A stretch of 20,699 nucleotides of DNA from Chara braunii (GCA_003427395.1 BFEA01000010.1:4703248-4723946); one strand, 5' to 3'; shown: positions 1 to 10,296, counted from the first letter of the stretch. Notes: generated by a model not told the origin, from the letters alone. Program-made: numbers and translations.

Positions 1-275
1 TGTGCTGTTCTTCCCCTATGATTTGGGTTGTTCACACTTGTGCTTTTCACTCATGTGGTAGGTAGGAGTGTTCCGATTCTCCCTTGAGTGTTGTGCTGTT
101 CTTCCCTTGTGATTTAGATTGTTCACACTTGTGCTTTTCACTCATATAGTAGGTAGGAGTGTTCCGATTCTCCCTTGAGTGTTTGTGATGCTCTTCTCTT
201 GTGATCTTGGCTGCCCATATTTATGTTGTTCACTCAATAAACTAGGAAGCAGTGCTCCGATTCCTTAAAGTCTGC
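1..275. repeat. 91-bp tandem repeat, three copies
   Basis: Copies start at 1, 92 and 184. The first two are nearly identical and share the block GTTCCGATTCTCCCTTGAGT. The third is more diverged and ends near 275 with GTGCTCCGATTCC. It contains CACTCAATAAA near 231-241, which includes an AATAAA polyadenylation-type signal. No coding frame is apparent. It could be the R/U5 part of an LTR whose counterpart lies outside the window, but nothing here tests that. Confidence 0.85.
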
Positions 276-482
276 AGTTTTTTGTAAATTCGGTGTTTGC
301 TGCAAATTTTGTATCATCTGCAATTTCTGAATTTTCTGCAGTTTTTTTTGCAAGGTTGTGAATTTTTTGCAATTTCGATGTGGGGTACAAACCGGTGGCT
401 CTTGGTTGAGGTAGTGATAGGTGCATAGGTGGTAAATAGGAAGAGTCTCGGACTTATGGGCAAACAAGGCGGCACTATACCC
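276..482. other. AT-rich spacer, no gene seen
   Basis: The first part (about 276-380) is rich in T with several TGCA and TTTGCAA words, such as repeated CTGCAGTTTTTT-like strings. No frame or RNA gene can be supported. Confidence 0.4.
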
Positions 483-1195
483 ACACCTTCTTCTTCCCCT
501 TCCATCTCCCACACCCATCCACCATAGCCAAAGCGCCCCACACCTTCTTCCTCCTTCATCTCCCACACCCATCCGCCATAGCCGAGCACCCCACACGTTC
601 TTCCTCCTCCATCTCCCACACACATCCACCATAGCCAAGCACCACACACCTCCCTCCTTCTCCATCTCCCACACCCATCCTCCATAGCCTAGCACCACAC
701 GCCTTCTTCCTCCTCCATCTCCCACACCTGTCCACCATAGCCAAACACCTCCCACCTCCCTCCTCCTCCATCTCCCACATAGCCAAGCACCTCCCACCTT
801 CTTCCTCCTCCATCTCCCACACCCGTCCACCATAGCCAAGCATCCCACACCTTCTTCTTCCTCCATCTCCCACACCCGCCCACCATAGCCAAGCACCTCC
901 CACCTTCTTCCTCCTCCATCTCCCTCACTCGTCCACCATAGCAAAGCACCCCACACCTTCTTCCTCCTCCATCTCCCACATCCATCCACCATAGCCAAGC
1001 ACCTTCTACCTTCTTCCTCGTCCATCTTCTTCACCCATCCACCATAGCCAAGCACCTTCCACCTTCTCCTTCCTCCTTCTCCTTCACCCATCCACCACAG
1101 CCGGACCTCTTGCGCCTCCTCCCTCCTTCGTCTCCTTCACCCACCCTCCATAGCCAGGCACCTTGTACCTTCTCCCTCCCCCGTCTTCTTCCAGT
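483..1195. repeat. 53-bp minisatellite, about 14 copies
   Basis: The core CATCTCCCACACCCATCCAC, followed by CATAGCCAAGCACC, recurs at 503, 557, 610, 663, 716, 769, 811, 864, 917, 970, 1023, 1076, 1129 and 1182. Spacing is 53 bp, except 54 between the first two and 42 between the sixth and seventh, where one unit has lost 11 bp. 53 is not a multiple of three, so the frame shifts at each unit. The long frames seen on the opposite strand are a by-product of the repeat composition (Gly/Arg/Trp-rich) and are not taken as genes. The last three units have diverged most. Confidence 0.93.
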
Positions 1196-1310
1196 ACCCG
1201 TGTATCATGCTCAAGTAGGGCGACTAAGGGGCATGAGGCGTCTTGGGTAGGGTAGGCGGGCGATTAAGAAGTGAGTTTGATTAGGCCTAGGGGTCGCTTT
1301 CTCTTTCTCC

Positions 1311-1311
1311 T

Positions 1312-1383
<72 letters not shown>

Positions 1384-1400
1384 CTCGCTCTCTCTCTCCT
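1311..1400. repeat. CT/TC microsatellite
   Basis: A run of C (about 1311-1319) leads into a nearly pure CT dinucleotide tract to about 1400, with a few CTCGCTC interruptions. Frames on both strands here (Ser/Leu or Arg/Glu repeats) are artefacts of the microsatellite. Confidence 0.95.
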
Positions 1401-3984
1401 CCCTTGTACCTTCTCTTCGTCCGCCGCTTCTCCTTTCATCAACGTCCCCCTTCCCGGGCACCCCAAGTAACCTCACCTTTTCCCTCCCCGTCTTTTGCTC
1501 TTGACACGTGACTAACCGCCACCCTCACTTGTTACATTGCTAGGGGGCGAACGGTGAAAAGAGGCAGCCTCACTTGGTGGAGAAAGAGGGCAAGGGGAGG
1601 GCAGCCGGTCCCTTGCCCCACCAAGAAGGAGCAAAGTGAAAGACTTGTGAACTTGGAAATGCGGAATCGTTGAAAAGAAAAGTGAAGACAAGTGCAAGTT
1701 TTGTGCAAGGTCCGTTGACTCAACCGTTTCCCCGACCGCATGACTAAGGGAAGAGCATGGCTTGACTGCGGGAAGAAAGGAGAAGGGTGAAAGAACCATG
1801 GAAGAGGAAAGGACTTAGGCTTGCGGTAAGGGCGATGCGTTGACCCCAATGGGGAGGAATGGATGTTGTTCCTTGCTTGTGTGGGAATTGTGCAGGTGAG
1901 TAGCTTGGAATGACTTGAGCGGGATTGGGATGAGGATAAGCAAACTAGAGGAGGACCAAAGGGAAGCAAAGGGAAGGGAAGAGAGGGGCATGGCTTCGTA
2001 TGGTATGAGTGTGCCTTGGTTGTTGCGTGCAAAATGGACACCCGAAAAGACTAAGGGTCGCAATGGTATCGTGAATGGAATGCGTGGGCTAGACAAAGGA
2101 AATGGTAGCAGCTTAGGGGAAAGACGGCATAGCCGCGCCCCGATGATGTCGGAAGTATGTCGTGACGTTAGGGAAATGGTGTGTGGCCTAAGGATGACGC
2201 TTAGCCCTACGCACGAAAAGAAGAGAAATCTCCAATAAACCCCCTGGACTGCCTGAGTATTGGAAGGAGCAATTGCTTGTGAACACAACGGGGAATCGAG
2301 AATCTACGTTTGCGACAGCTGACCAGCGAGGCTACCACCCAATGCAAGGGATGAGCTACATCCCCAATGTTAAGCTCTCTCGCCCTATTAGCCCATCCCC
2401 ATCCATACCAAAGCACTAGGTGGGGGTGGCCCTGGGACGAATGACCTGCGCCCTGAGCTTGAGCGTGGGCGGGTCGAGCCAAATGGGACCCGCAGTTGGG
2501 TCGACAAAAGGCTCGAAAGTCTACCGAGGTTAGGCCCGACAAAAATGGTGGAGATGACGGGTATGGGTTAAACTGACCCATACGATCTCGAGGGGGGCGC
2601 CCAACGCATGTGCGCAAACATAAAGAGAAGGAACGAGGACTTGTGTATGCTCTATTCCCTTGAGAGAATCAGATTTGAGGGCGGCTGGGCGCATGGCAAG
2701 GCCAGGCCTGGAGGAATAACATGTGTGATGTGCACTTATTTAGCCACCGCCTCGTGGGGTGACTCTAGTCCTCCTTCTTCCGGCGTTGGTGTTCACCAGT
2801 CCGGGGAAGCCTTAGGCAAGCCGCAGGTCGACTCTTCCTCTTCGTGTGCAAAAAGGGCTCCAGTTACCTGGCAGGCGGTTGGTGCTCGGCCTAGGCCAGG
2901 TTCCAATGAAAATCCCGCGGCGGAGTGATCCGACCGACATGGGTGCCTTCGTCTCTCTTCTTCTGAGCCCAGCGGGCTCCTTGCACTTTCACTTGAAATG
3001 CTTGAAGGAACCTCATATGAACAAAATGGTAATCGAGAAGGAACAATCCCGCCCTATGAAAGGACACACAAGTGAAGATGAGGGGAATGAAGGGAGTTGC
3101 TAGACTCCAAGAAAACTAGCTCACCTTTGAAGATGCTCACGAAAAGGAACCGGGCACGATGTATGGATACTAGGGGTGAGTGGCACACACGGTCCCGAGA
3201 GAAAAGCGTGAGGCAGGGGTAGGAAGCGTTGGGAGCACTATGGGAAATGCACTTGTATTGTATGTGTCCTACTTGGGACTTATGGTCTGCATGAATGGGG
3301 AACTGAGTGTTCTGCCATTTCGGAAGGAAAGGGTGGGTCTGCACCGGCTGGTCCGGGTTGTGAAACGTCGTTTTCTTCGGGTAGGCTGTCGGGCTTTCAT
3401 GTGCAAGGTCACGCCACCGAACCGTTGGGCGGGTGTTGGCACGCCGGTTAATTAGTAGCATTCTCGCCTATGGTGGGCCCGAGCTTGGCTCGGCGCCTTG
3501 TCCAGGCAGGGTGCGAAACGTCTCCTCAGGCGGGGCCTGGCCTGTTGACGGGCGGGGGGGGGCATTGCATGTGGGGCCCGGAGGGATCTCCGGAGGCGAT
3601 TAGTAGCCTCTTGCGGTACGGCGGTAAAGGCTGATTCTTATCGGACCAATGAATGTGAATGCCCAGACGACTGACTTTTGTCCCTACCGGGGTATGCGGG
3701 GTGATTCCCGGTGCCAACGAGGGTGTGCGAGAGCGGCAATACGGGATGGGGTATTCTGGGCAACAAGGTGAGGGTGACCCCCCACTAGAGTCTGGGTACC
3801 ACGATCGCGACGGTTGAGTTGCGCTTGAGGTACGGGATAAAACTCTGCCGAAAGTAACAGTGGAGAGACCACTATGGGATAGGGTCGGTGAGGAGCTTCT
3901 GAGTCTATTCCCGGCTCCTATCTGAGTCCGCACGAGTGAGAGAGGAAGGAAAAGAGCAAGGATAGGAGTCGAAAGGAAAGGAAC
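1401..3984. other. Region without a supportable gene
   Basis: Several short open frames occur (for example 1915-2238, 2608-2928 and 3180-3455 on +). None shows a domain, a conserved motif or similarity to the units at 4189-7504, and overlapping frames on the other strand are equally long. Composition is GC-rich and purine-biased on the + strand, like the downstream element, so this may be its 5' leader or the distal part of a 5' LTR. I found no match to the putative 3' LTR at 19551-20699 and no primer-binding site of the initiator tRNA-Met type. A G run lies at about 3551-3560. Confidence 0.4.
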
Positions 3985-4188
3985 TAAGAGAAGGAATGTT
4001 GGCGGATGGTGACCGATTTTGGGTACGACGGGGCAACGGTGCTTGGGAAATGGGCAAAGGTAGAATTTAGGGAGACCTTGATGAGGGGTCTAAAACAATT
4101 CTCATCTAGGACTACGGCTGACCTAACCGAGGGCCAATTGGTGCTCTCTTTTAAAAAAAACAGGACTCGGCAACTGGGGAAGGACAAG
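3985..4188 (+). other. Open segment upstream of tandem ORF 1
   Basis: The frame that carries ORF 1 is already open from just after a TAA at 3985, with an ATG at 4006, adding 61 codons before the ATG at 4189. The added peptide has no counterpart in the other three tandem ORFs, all of which begin Met-Ala-Arg or Met-Ala-Gly. I therefore put the ORF 1 start at 4189 and treat this as possible leader or an unrelated extension. TTTTAAAAAAAACAG at 4149-4163 is a weak acceptor-like sequence before the preferred start. Confidence 0.3.
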
Positions 4189-4884
4189 ATGGCACGGTGG
4201 TTATCCTCGCCAACCTACTCCGGCGGACCAGAGATGCCGGTAGACGTGAAGGGTGGGGTGTCGGTTGTAATGCCGGAGGAAGGAACTTGGACGGACGTGG
4301 AGCTGGCATACCAAACTGTGATGCTGGTTGAGAGTGATACCTTTCCTATGGATCGAAACAATGTGGACCAGGGTTAGTTTGACAAGGTTAGCGCCAAGCC
4401 TACTGGACTTAGAGTTTTGGGGGACCGCGGAGGCCCGGGGATGGGTCTACTTGTCTAAGGAAAAGAAAAACGCCATGATTATAGAGCTTGCCTTAGGAGT
4501 ACTCCCGAACAAATTGTTCAAGGACGCCGAGCGGGAAGTGGTGTGGGCTGCGTGCCAGCGGGTGGAAATGGTGATGGACCTCTTCATGGTAGATGCCGTC
4601 TTCAGCACCCGGAGTAGGCTGGTGCGGATATGCAGATCCATGGCAAGCCTGGGACTATACCAAAGGACCCGCCAGTACTCTTTCCGTCTGAGCTGGCCAC
4701 GATACTGAACCATCTTAGTACGGATGGCCTGTTCGTCCCGAGCGACGTGCATTGGAAGCTAGTATATAGGAGTTTCGCAATAGGGGAGACATTTTTGGAA
4801 GGGGTACACGACCTGTGGTATGAGGAGGACGAAGACGACTCGGATGAGGAAGAGGGGATAAAGATTGAGGATTGGGATTTCTAA
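4189..4884 (+). pseudogene. Tandem ORF 1 of 4, unknown family, frameshifted
   Basis: First member of a four-gene paralogous series; function unknown. The preferred start begins Met-Ala-Arg like ORFs 2 and 4, and puts VSVVMP at residue 24, the position at which ORF 2 has VEMVLP. The reading frame then breaks twice. It moves to the next frame between about 4328 and 4345, where the old frame runs into TAG at 4375-4377, and returns near 4600-4660, where the second frame stops at 4708. The middle segment carries GWVYLSKE near codon 87. The last carries AIGETFLEGVHDLWYEED and ends in an acidic tail (DEDDSDEEEG). These three motifs, in this order, define the family. No membrane segment or signal peptide is seen. 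It is about 230 codons long, close to its neighbours. The frame changes look like indels in a dead copy, although sequencing errors are possible. Confidence 0.6.
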
Positions 4885-4943
4885 AAGAAAGGGGGTCAGG
4901 GCTGTATGGCATGGGTGGATTGGGGCTGTGCAGGGGATCAAGG

Positions 4944-5696
4944 ATGGCAAGGGAGCAAAGCATGATGGAACAGATGTTTAGAGGATGGACACCTAGGTGG
5001 TTCGGGGAAGAGGTGGAGATGGTCCTACCCACGAGAAACGAATGGAGAGGGGCGGCCTGTGACTAGGTAGGGGTAGAAGTCGTAACCGCCTTGTCCTTTC
5101 TATGGGTAGAGAGAGTATGGAACCCGGTCAGGGGAAGCGAGGCGTGGGATGAGATAGCTGAGGGGAAGGTGGAGTCACTCGGGACCGTGTACTTGTCAAA
5201 GGAGGGGTGACATCTGTTTTGTGTATGCCTAGCTGCCGGGTGGGACCCGACATGGATCTTAGGGGAGGCCGAGCGATTGACCTGGGAAATGGGCCGCGAA
5301 TTCACGAATGAAGGATGGGATGAAGTAAGGAGGAGGGTCGTGCTGGGAGGATGGGAGGAGCTTAGGTTACCGTATCAGCTGGTTCAGACCGGGGTCCCGC
5401 ACTTCGTGGCAATTTGGTTCGGAGGGTACGAACACATCCGAGCGGTCGCGGAATCATCGAGTGAGGTGGATCTGGGGTTCACCTGGCTAGCGGACGCCTA
5501 CTACAGGACCTCGCTACGACTAGGACCCTTCTACGAGGATCGCGCCAAAGAAGTGGTCGAAATCCTGAAGGCCCTTAGGGACGACTGGCTCGAGATAGAG
5601 GATGAGGTCGAGAAGGCGATACTCCGCCGAGAGGTAGGCACGGCGCCTTCGTATGTAGGAGATGTTTTTCTGCTGTTTGAACGGGTCTGGGTGTAA
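4944..5696 (+). pseudogene. Tandem ORF 2 of 4, unknown family, two in-frame stops
   Basis: One frame runs 251 codons from ATG 4944 (Met-Ala-Arg) to TAA at 5694, broken by TAG at 5064-5066 and TGA at 5208-5210. Family motifs: VEMVLPTR at residue 24, TVYLSKEG at 81-88, YYRTSLRLGPF in the second half, and EVGTAPSYVGDVFLLFERV at the C terminus. Both stops fall where a paralogue has Trp: ORF 3 reads DWVGVE where this reads D-stop-VGVE, and ORFs 3 and 4 have Gly-Trp where this has Gly-stop. Single G-to-A changes in TGG would explain both. CAG at 4931-4933, ten bases before the ATG, parallels the signal before ORF 4 but lacks a strong pyrimidine tract. It begins 59 bases after ORF 1 ends. Role unknown; the N-terminal half looks beta-rich and the C-terminal part helical, judged by eye. 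Confidence 0.7.
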
Positions 5697-5860
5697 GTGT
5701 AAGCCTAGGGGGTGTCGTAAAAAGGGACATGAGCGCATAAGGGAGACGGATAGCGCAGTCGCAACTGAGGGGCGAGGGAGGGGGTTCTAGGACTAAAAAG
5801 AGAAACGTGAAATCGTGATGGATGCAGCCGTTAGGAGGCAGGAGCAGGAGGCGGCGCGAC

Positions 5861-6577
5861 ATGGCTGGACGAAGGACACTCTAGGAGGAGCTACCGCGCA
5901 GGATCCAGCCGCCGCGACTCATGGAGGGAAGGGTGGAAGTTACCATGCCGACCAGGGGTGGGGTGTACAACCTTGTGATGGATTGGGTGGGGGTGGAGCT
6001 AGCAGAAGATACAGTATACCTGGTGGTGGAACTAGAGTGGCGCGCGAGGGGGGAATTTGGGGGTATAAGCCTGGACCTGCCAGGGCGCGTGCACGCCACA
6101 CGATCATTGCACCTATCGAAAGAGGGGTGGCGAACGTTTGGGTTGGCCTTGGCCGACGACGGTGACCCCGTGCAGATGTTTGACGGGGCGTGGCAAGTAA
6201 CCCGGAGGGAAGGGTTCGCATTCGCGGATCTGGAGCGAGACGACGTGACGGCAACCGTTCGGGTGCTCGAAGTGGGGGCCTGTATCTTGCCCCACAAAAT
6301 GGGGCGCGTTGAGCTGGCGGTGGTCGTGTTGACTAGGCTAAGCTTTAACGACATGACGGTGTGCCAAGAGTATTACCGAGCCTTCTTAGAGCTGGGCCCT
6401 TTTGAAGGAGACCAGGAATATGAGGTGTTGAGAATCCTACATGTTATCATAGCGACCAGGCGAGGAGTGCCCACGATAGCTGAGGAAGTTTTGTGGGAGG
6501 TGGTTAGGCGCGAGATAGGTTGCGGCTTGACCTATGTGGATGATGTCTACCGGCTATTCGAGGAGGTGGACGAATAG
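5861..6577 (+). pseudogene. Tandem ORF 3 of 4, unknown family, one early stop
   Basis: The best-preserved member. The frame from ATG 5861 (Met-Ala-Gly-Arg-Arg) to TAG 6575 has 238 codons, with a single TAG at codon 8 (5882-5884). Downstream, an in-frame ATG at 5921 leaves 218 uninterrupted codons. Starting at 5861 puts VEVTMPTRG at residue 25, LHLSKEGW at 83-90, YYRAFLELGPF in the second half and EIGCGLTYVDDVYRLFEEV at the end, matching the residue numbers in ORFs 2 and 4. That agreement is why I prefer 5861. If the copy is still translated, 5921 would be the practical start. No acceptor-like pyrimidine tract precedes it. Acidic C terminus; no signal peptide or membrane segment. Function unknown. 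Confidence 0.72.
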
Positions 6578-6718
6578 GGGCGCAGGAAAGGAGGAAGGGA
6601 AAATAGGGAGAGATTGGTGGGAAACTAGAACGTAGCTGTGATAACAGGGGGGAGGATATGGGGAAAATAAAAAGAGAGATTTTTTTCTTATTTTTCTGTG
6701 TGGGAAACTTGCAGGGCA
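6578..6718 (+). promoter_or_regulatory. 3' splice acceptor-like signal before tandem ORF 4
   Basis: A pyrimidine-rich stretch (TTTTTTTCTTATTTTTCTGTG, about 6680-6700, in an otherwise purine-rich strand) is followed by ACTTGCAG ending at 6714. The first ATG after it, four bases on, is the Met-Ala-Arg start of ORF 4. This is sequence evidence for an acceptor only. No donor has been identified and splicing is inferred. Confidence 0.5.
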
Positions 6719-7504
6719 ATGGCAAGGAGACACGTCCGTACGGCGCAGCGACCCGCGCACCCGCGACCGTCCTTGGAAATCGGCAAAGGATGGGAAGTGT
6801 CGCTCCCGGCGAGCAACGAGGTCCGGGGAACAAATGTGGAATGGCGAGCTGTGATCTTGGGGCAAAACCAGGCCTTCATGTTGGTGGAATGCCCGTGGAG
6901 TGGGATGAGATTTAACAGGGGGCCAGGGGACGATCTGTATACCGACCTCAGGGTGACCAGGACTCTGTACCTCCCTGAGACCGGGTGGCAAATGTTGGGA
7001 ACGGAATTGGCCCTGGGGCATGGGTTGTTGCCGATTTTTCGGAGAGCGGCCAGGGCACTAAACCGGATAGGGCACGAAGTTAGGGGGAGAAGAAACGTGG
7101 GCTTAAGGACGCGGGTAGAAGTAGGGGGATGGCGAGAGTTCAGGGCCCCGACATCCGGCCTGCGCTGCCGGGTGCCCCGGTTCATGGTAAACTTGATATT
7201 CGGAAGTCTCTCTCGGGCAAGGGAGTTGGTCAGTTCGACCGTAGTCTGGAACCACCACTTCCAGCCGCAAACGACAGGGATGTTTTCCAACGTGGCAGTG
7301 AGGTACGGGCTGTTTTGGGGAAACCGGGTGCGTGAACTGCTTTAGCTCATTGAGATATTAATATTTGGGGCGCCTCGCCTATCCTTCGAGGAATATGAGC
7401 CAATAATCATTAAGGAAATTGACATGGGGGAGAACTACCTTGCGGGAGTGGCGAGGTTGTTCGAAGAGCCAGACGAAGAGGGTGGGCCTGAGGAGCCGGT
7501 GTGA
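6719..7504 (+). pseudogene. Tandem ORF 4 of 4, unknown family, one in-frame stop
   Basis: The frame from ATG 6719 (Met-Ala-Arg-Arg, basic N terminus) to TGA 7502 has 261 codons, interrupted once by TAG at 7343-7345. The open frame extends seven codons further upstream to an ATG at 6698, but that ATG lies inside the pyrimidine/CAG signal. The 6719 start is the first after the signal and aligns with ORFs 1-3. Motifs: WEVSLPASN at residue 25, LYLPETGW at 83-90 and, beyond the stop, EIDMGENYLAGVARLFEEP followed by an acidic end. The shared third motif beyond the stop shows that the 53 codons after it belong to the same protein. Longest member of the series. Function unknown; located 466 bases upstream of gag. 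Confidence 0.7.
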
Positions 7505-7969
7505 GCAAAACGCCGGGGAAGGCAGCAGGGATAAGGTCTTTCAAAAGGAACGGCGGAGGCTAATAAGCCGGCAAAAAGGCAGCGGCCAGAGTCCTTTCTC
7601 GACCAGGGGTGTGGTAGGAAGGATAAGGATGGACACATCGACCAAAAGGGCGAAGAAATGCGGGGGGTGAACAAAAGAAGGAGGAGGCCCGACCACAGGG
7701 GTGGGAAAGCCTACCCACCTTGAAGGCCCCGTCCTCGAAACAGGGGAGAGGCAGACCGAGAACACCAGCCATGGCCATTAGAGTCGGTACGAAGGAATAA
7801 GTGGAGTTTCATAATAAGTAAGGAAACCATGAAAATGATGTGGTAAGAAGAAAAAGGGGAGATTGCGGGTGAGAAAGAATATGGGGGTTAAGAGAACCCT
7901 GAAGGTTGAGACCTACCTGTCGTGTCGGAAATTTTTTTTTTCCATATACAGGGCTAGAGAGAGGAAGAA
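7505..7969 (+). promoter_or_regulatory. Gag leader with 3' splice acceptor-like signal
   Basis: No gene is seen in this stretch. At its end TTTTTTTTTTCCATATACAG (about 7932-7951) is a strong-looking acceptor: an uninterrupted T tract, then CAG. The first ATG downstream, at 7970, opens gag after an 18-base leader. The same arrangement precedes tandem ORF 4 and the 3' accessory ORF. Confidence 0.5.
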
Positions 7970-10296
7970 ATGGCAACGGGCGAGGGTGCCGGAAGTCAGC
8001 AGGACGACGAGAACCAGGGTGTAGACGAAGATGTAGAGCGGGAAGAGGACGCCTTAGGGGACCGGGAGTCAACAAAGTCGCCAGGGGCTAGAGAAGGGAG
8101 TAAGGAAATCGTCCCCGGTGGAAGCTCGGGGAAGGGCGGAGGAAGCAAGCGAGGCAGGAAACTAAGGAGGTTAGAGACAAAGGCAGCCCAACGCGCCAGC
8201 ACCTGGAAGGCGCGAAACATAAGAAGGTAAGACTGACATATACGCGGAAGAGGCTGGCAGAAATAGAAAGGAGGACGGCATAATTTAGGGCAAAATTACT
8301 GGAAGAAATAATGAACGAGAGCGAGAGGAACTCGGTTGGCGGAAGGATACGAGAGGAAGAGGAGGCAAGTCAAGGGAAAGGGGGCCAGGACGCGAACATA
8401 CAACAGAGGAAGGATCGGGTCAAGGATCCCAAGGGGACCCCAACGAGGAAAGAGAAGGAAAAAGCGGACTCTCCCGGAAGCGACGTAGAGAGACCTATCA
8501 ACCCGCCTCTCTTGGATAGTGGCGCGAGCTGACCTTCGGCGTTCCCGGCAATCGCTAGGGGGTGCGAGGGACTCTGGAATCGGGAGAGAGTGCTGGGGTG
8601 GTTTGATCCGGAAGGGACTGCGAGGACGAGAGGAAGACCAGACACAAGCAAGGAAGATTTGGGGGCCGGATCGGCGGCAGGGTCAGGAATGGTCGAAGGA
8701 GGGCTTAGGAAAGTCGTGTCATCTCTCACCTGCGCGTTAAGCAAAAATCAGGGATACTTGGCCGACGCTAAGAAGAAACTGACCTTTGACGGAGAAAACA
8801 TCACTAAGTTCCTGATAGATTATGAGAACTTGGCGGCACTCCTGAGGTGGAGCAAGGAAGAGAAGATGGAGCACTTAGGGCAGCACGTGTCGTTGAACCT
8901 AGGGAGGGACATAATGGCAATTGTCGCCACGAGTGGGTCGTGGAAGGAGGCTCGAGACGTGATGATGAGAAAGTACTTGGCAGTCGAGAAGATGGCCACG
9001 AAAGCAGAATTGGCCATTGTGCAAAGAAAGGACTTCGCAACGTACAATGACTTCCTGAGAGAGCTTACTATCGTAGCGCTGTGCATCCCCGGGGTGACCG
9101 ATCGAATAATGAGCAAGTATTTCCTAAGACAGTTCACAAAGTTCGATAAGGACAAAATCCTGTCAGCCTACCAGCAAACAACAAAATTCCTGAACACGAG
9201 GGATGTTGACTTCAGCACGATAACCGACATTGCGGAGAAAATGGTCGTAACCGACTCACTGGCCCTGTTAAAGGAAGGGGAAGTCATAGACCTAACGGGC
9301 AAGACGGGTGATAAGATAAAGAGAGGGATCGAAAGTCTGCATGAGTGCGTTCATGGGGTAGACGGGAAAATCGAGAGAGTAGAGAACGCCCTGATGGTAA
9401 TGCAAGCCCAGGTCTCGCAGAGCCAGGCAGTGCGGCCTCCCCTCCCGCCTCAAGAAACGATCGCGCCCGCAGGTATAGCCAACCGTGGGAACAACCGAAG
9501 GGACCCGGCCAACGAGCAGTGCAAATATTGCACGCTGATCGGACACTTCGTAAGGATGTGCCCGAGACTTAACCATGATATCATGCTTAAACGGTGCTCC
9601 AGAACCCTACACGGAGAAATTTTAGGACCTCGGGGGGAGAGAATAAATTGGAATTCGCCAGGAGGAATCCGTACGACCGTGATCGCATTCAACAACCTAG
9701 ACGCCGTTGTAGTAGAAGTTGAGCCTGTGGCAGAACTCACTTGGGGGCAGGCGCAGGGACGAGGGCCCCAGGCCAATTTCATCATGGAAAGCGATGAACG
9801 GGATAGGGTTAACGTGACCACTAGGCAATGGACCGCCGCAAAAAAGGTCGTGCAAGATGCGATCATGGAGGATGCGCAGGAAGGACCGAGTATGTCACCA
9901 GGAGTAACAGAGTCGGATCAGGACAGAGCTTATGGGAAACCTAGGGATGACCCCGTCGATAAGGCAACAACGACAAAAAAGAAGTTCCGGTACCAGATAC
10001 CCATCCTCGCCACGCCGGAGATCGATGACACCCTTAGTAAATTGTTAGGGACCATGGTGTCGGTATCATTCCAGACGATGTTGCAGGCTAGCCCTAGACT
10101 TCTCAAGGGACTCAGGCACCTATTAACAAGGCAAAGGGTCGAAGTAGAGGAGGAACCAGGGCACCGGGAAGAAGACAAGCAAGAAGAAACACCGCAAGAA
10201 GTCGCAAACTTCCAGAGGGTCCCCGACAACCTAGAGGACTTGGAAAAAGTTTTTGCGGACATTCAGCTGAGCCTGCCAGATCGGGAGGGAGGCTAA
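7970..10296 (+). pseudogene. gag: Gag polyprotein region of Ty3/Gypsy element, broken
   Basis: Structural (capsid/nucleocapsid) part of the retrotransposon. The proposed start at 7970 opens a highly charged N-terminal region in frame 2 (to TAA at 8229). The rest is in frame 1, so a frame change lies near 8165-8229. Frame 1 is interrupted by TAA 8281 and TGA 8530, then open to TAA 10294. The capsid-like segment (about 8755-9290) has the helical pattern of LTR-element Gag, for example FDGENITKFLIDYENLAALL. A CCHC zinc knuckle (CX2CX4HX4C, CKYCTLIGHFVRMC) lies at 9520-9561 and would bind RNA. After it come a conserved-looking CSRTLHGEILGPRGE segment and an acidic, Lys-rich tail. The gag stop TAA (10294) is in the same frame as protease, so it could be a damaged readthrough junction or a plain mutation. 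Family identity is clear; the exact start is less so. Confidence 0.82.

Noticed and set aside
1-275. End of a 5' LTR
   Set aside because: An AATAAA and terminal repeats are suggestive, but nothing in 19551-20699 matches and no primer-binding site was found, so it is listed only as a repeat.
234-1091. Long minus-strand frames rich in Gly, Arg and Trp
   Set aside because: They translate the 53-bp minisatellite. The period is not divisible by three, several frames are open at once, and the peptide repeats only because the DNA does.
1264-1504. Ser/Leu and Arg/Glu repeat frames on both strands
   Set aside because: They are translations of the CT microsatellite.
2340-2540. Possible 5S rRNA or SINE-like sequence (CAATGTTAAGCTCTCTCGCCC, GACCCGCAGTTGGG)
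   Set aside because: Words resemble parts of plant 5S rRNA but are in the wrong order and spacing, with no overall similarity.
6688-7290. 200-codon minus-strand frame opposite tandem ORF 4
   Set aside because: Shadow frame. The + strand frame carries the family motifs at conserved positions and extends beyond its stop with a third motif.
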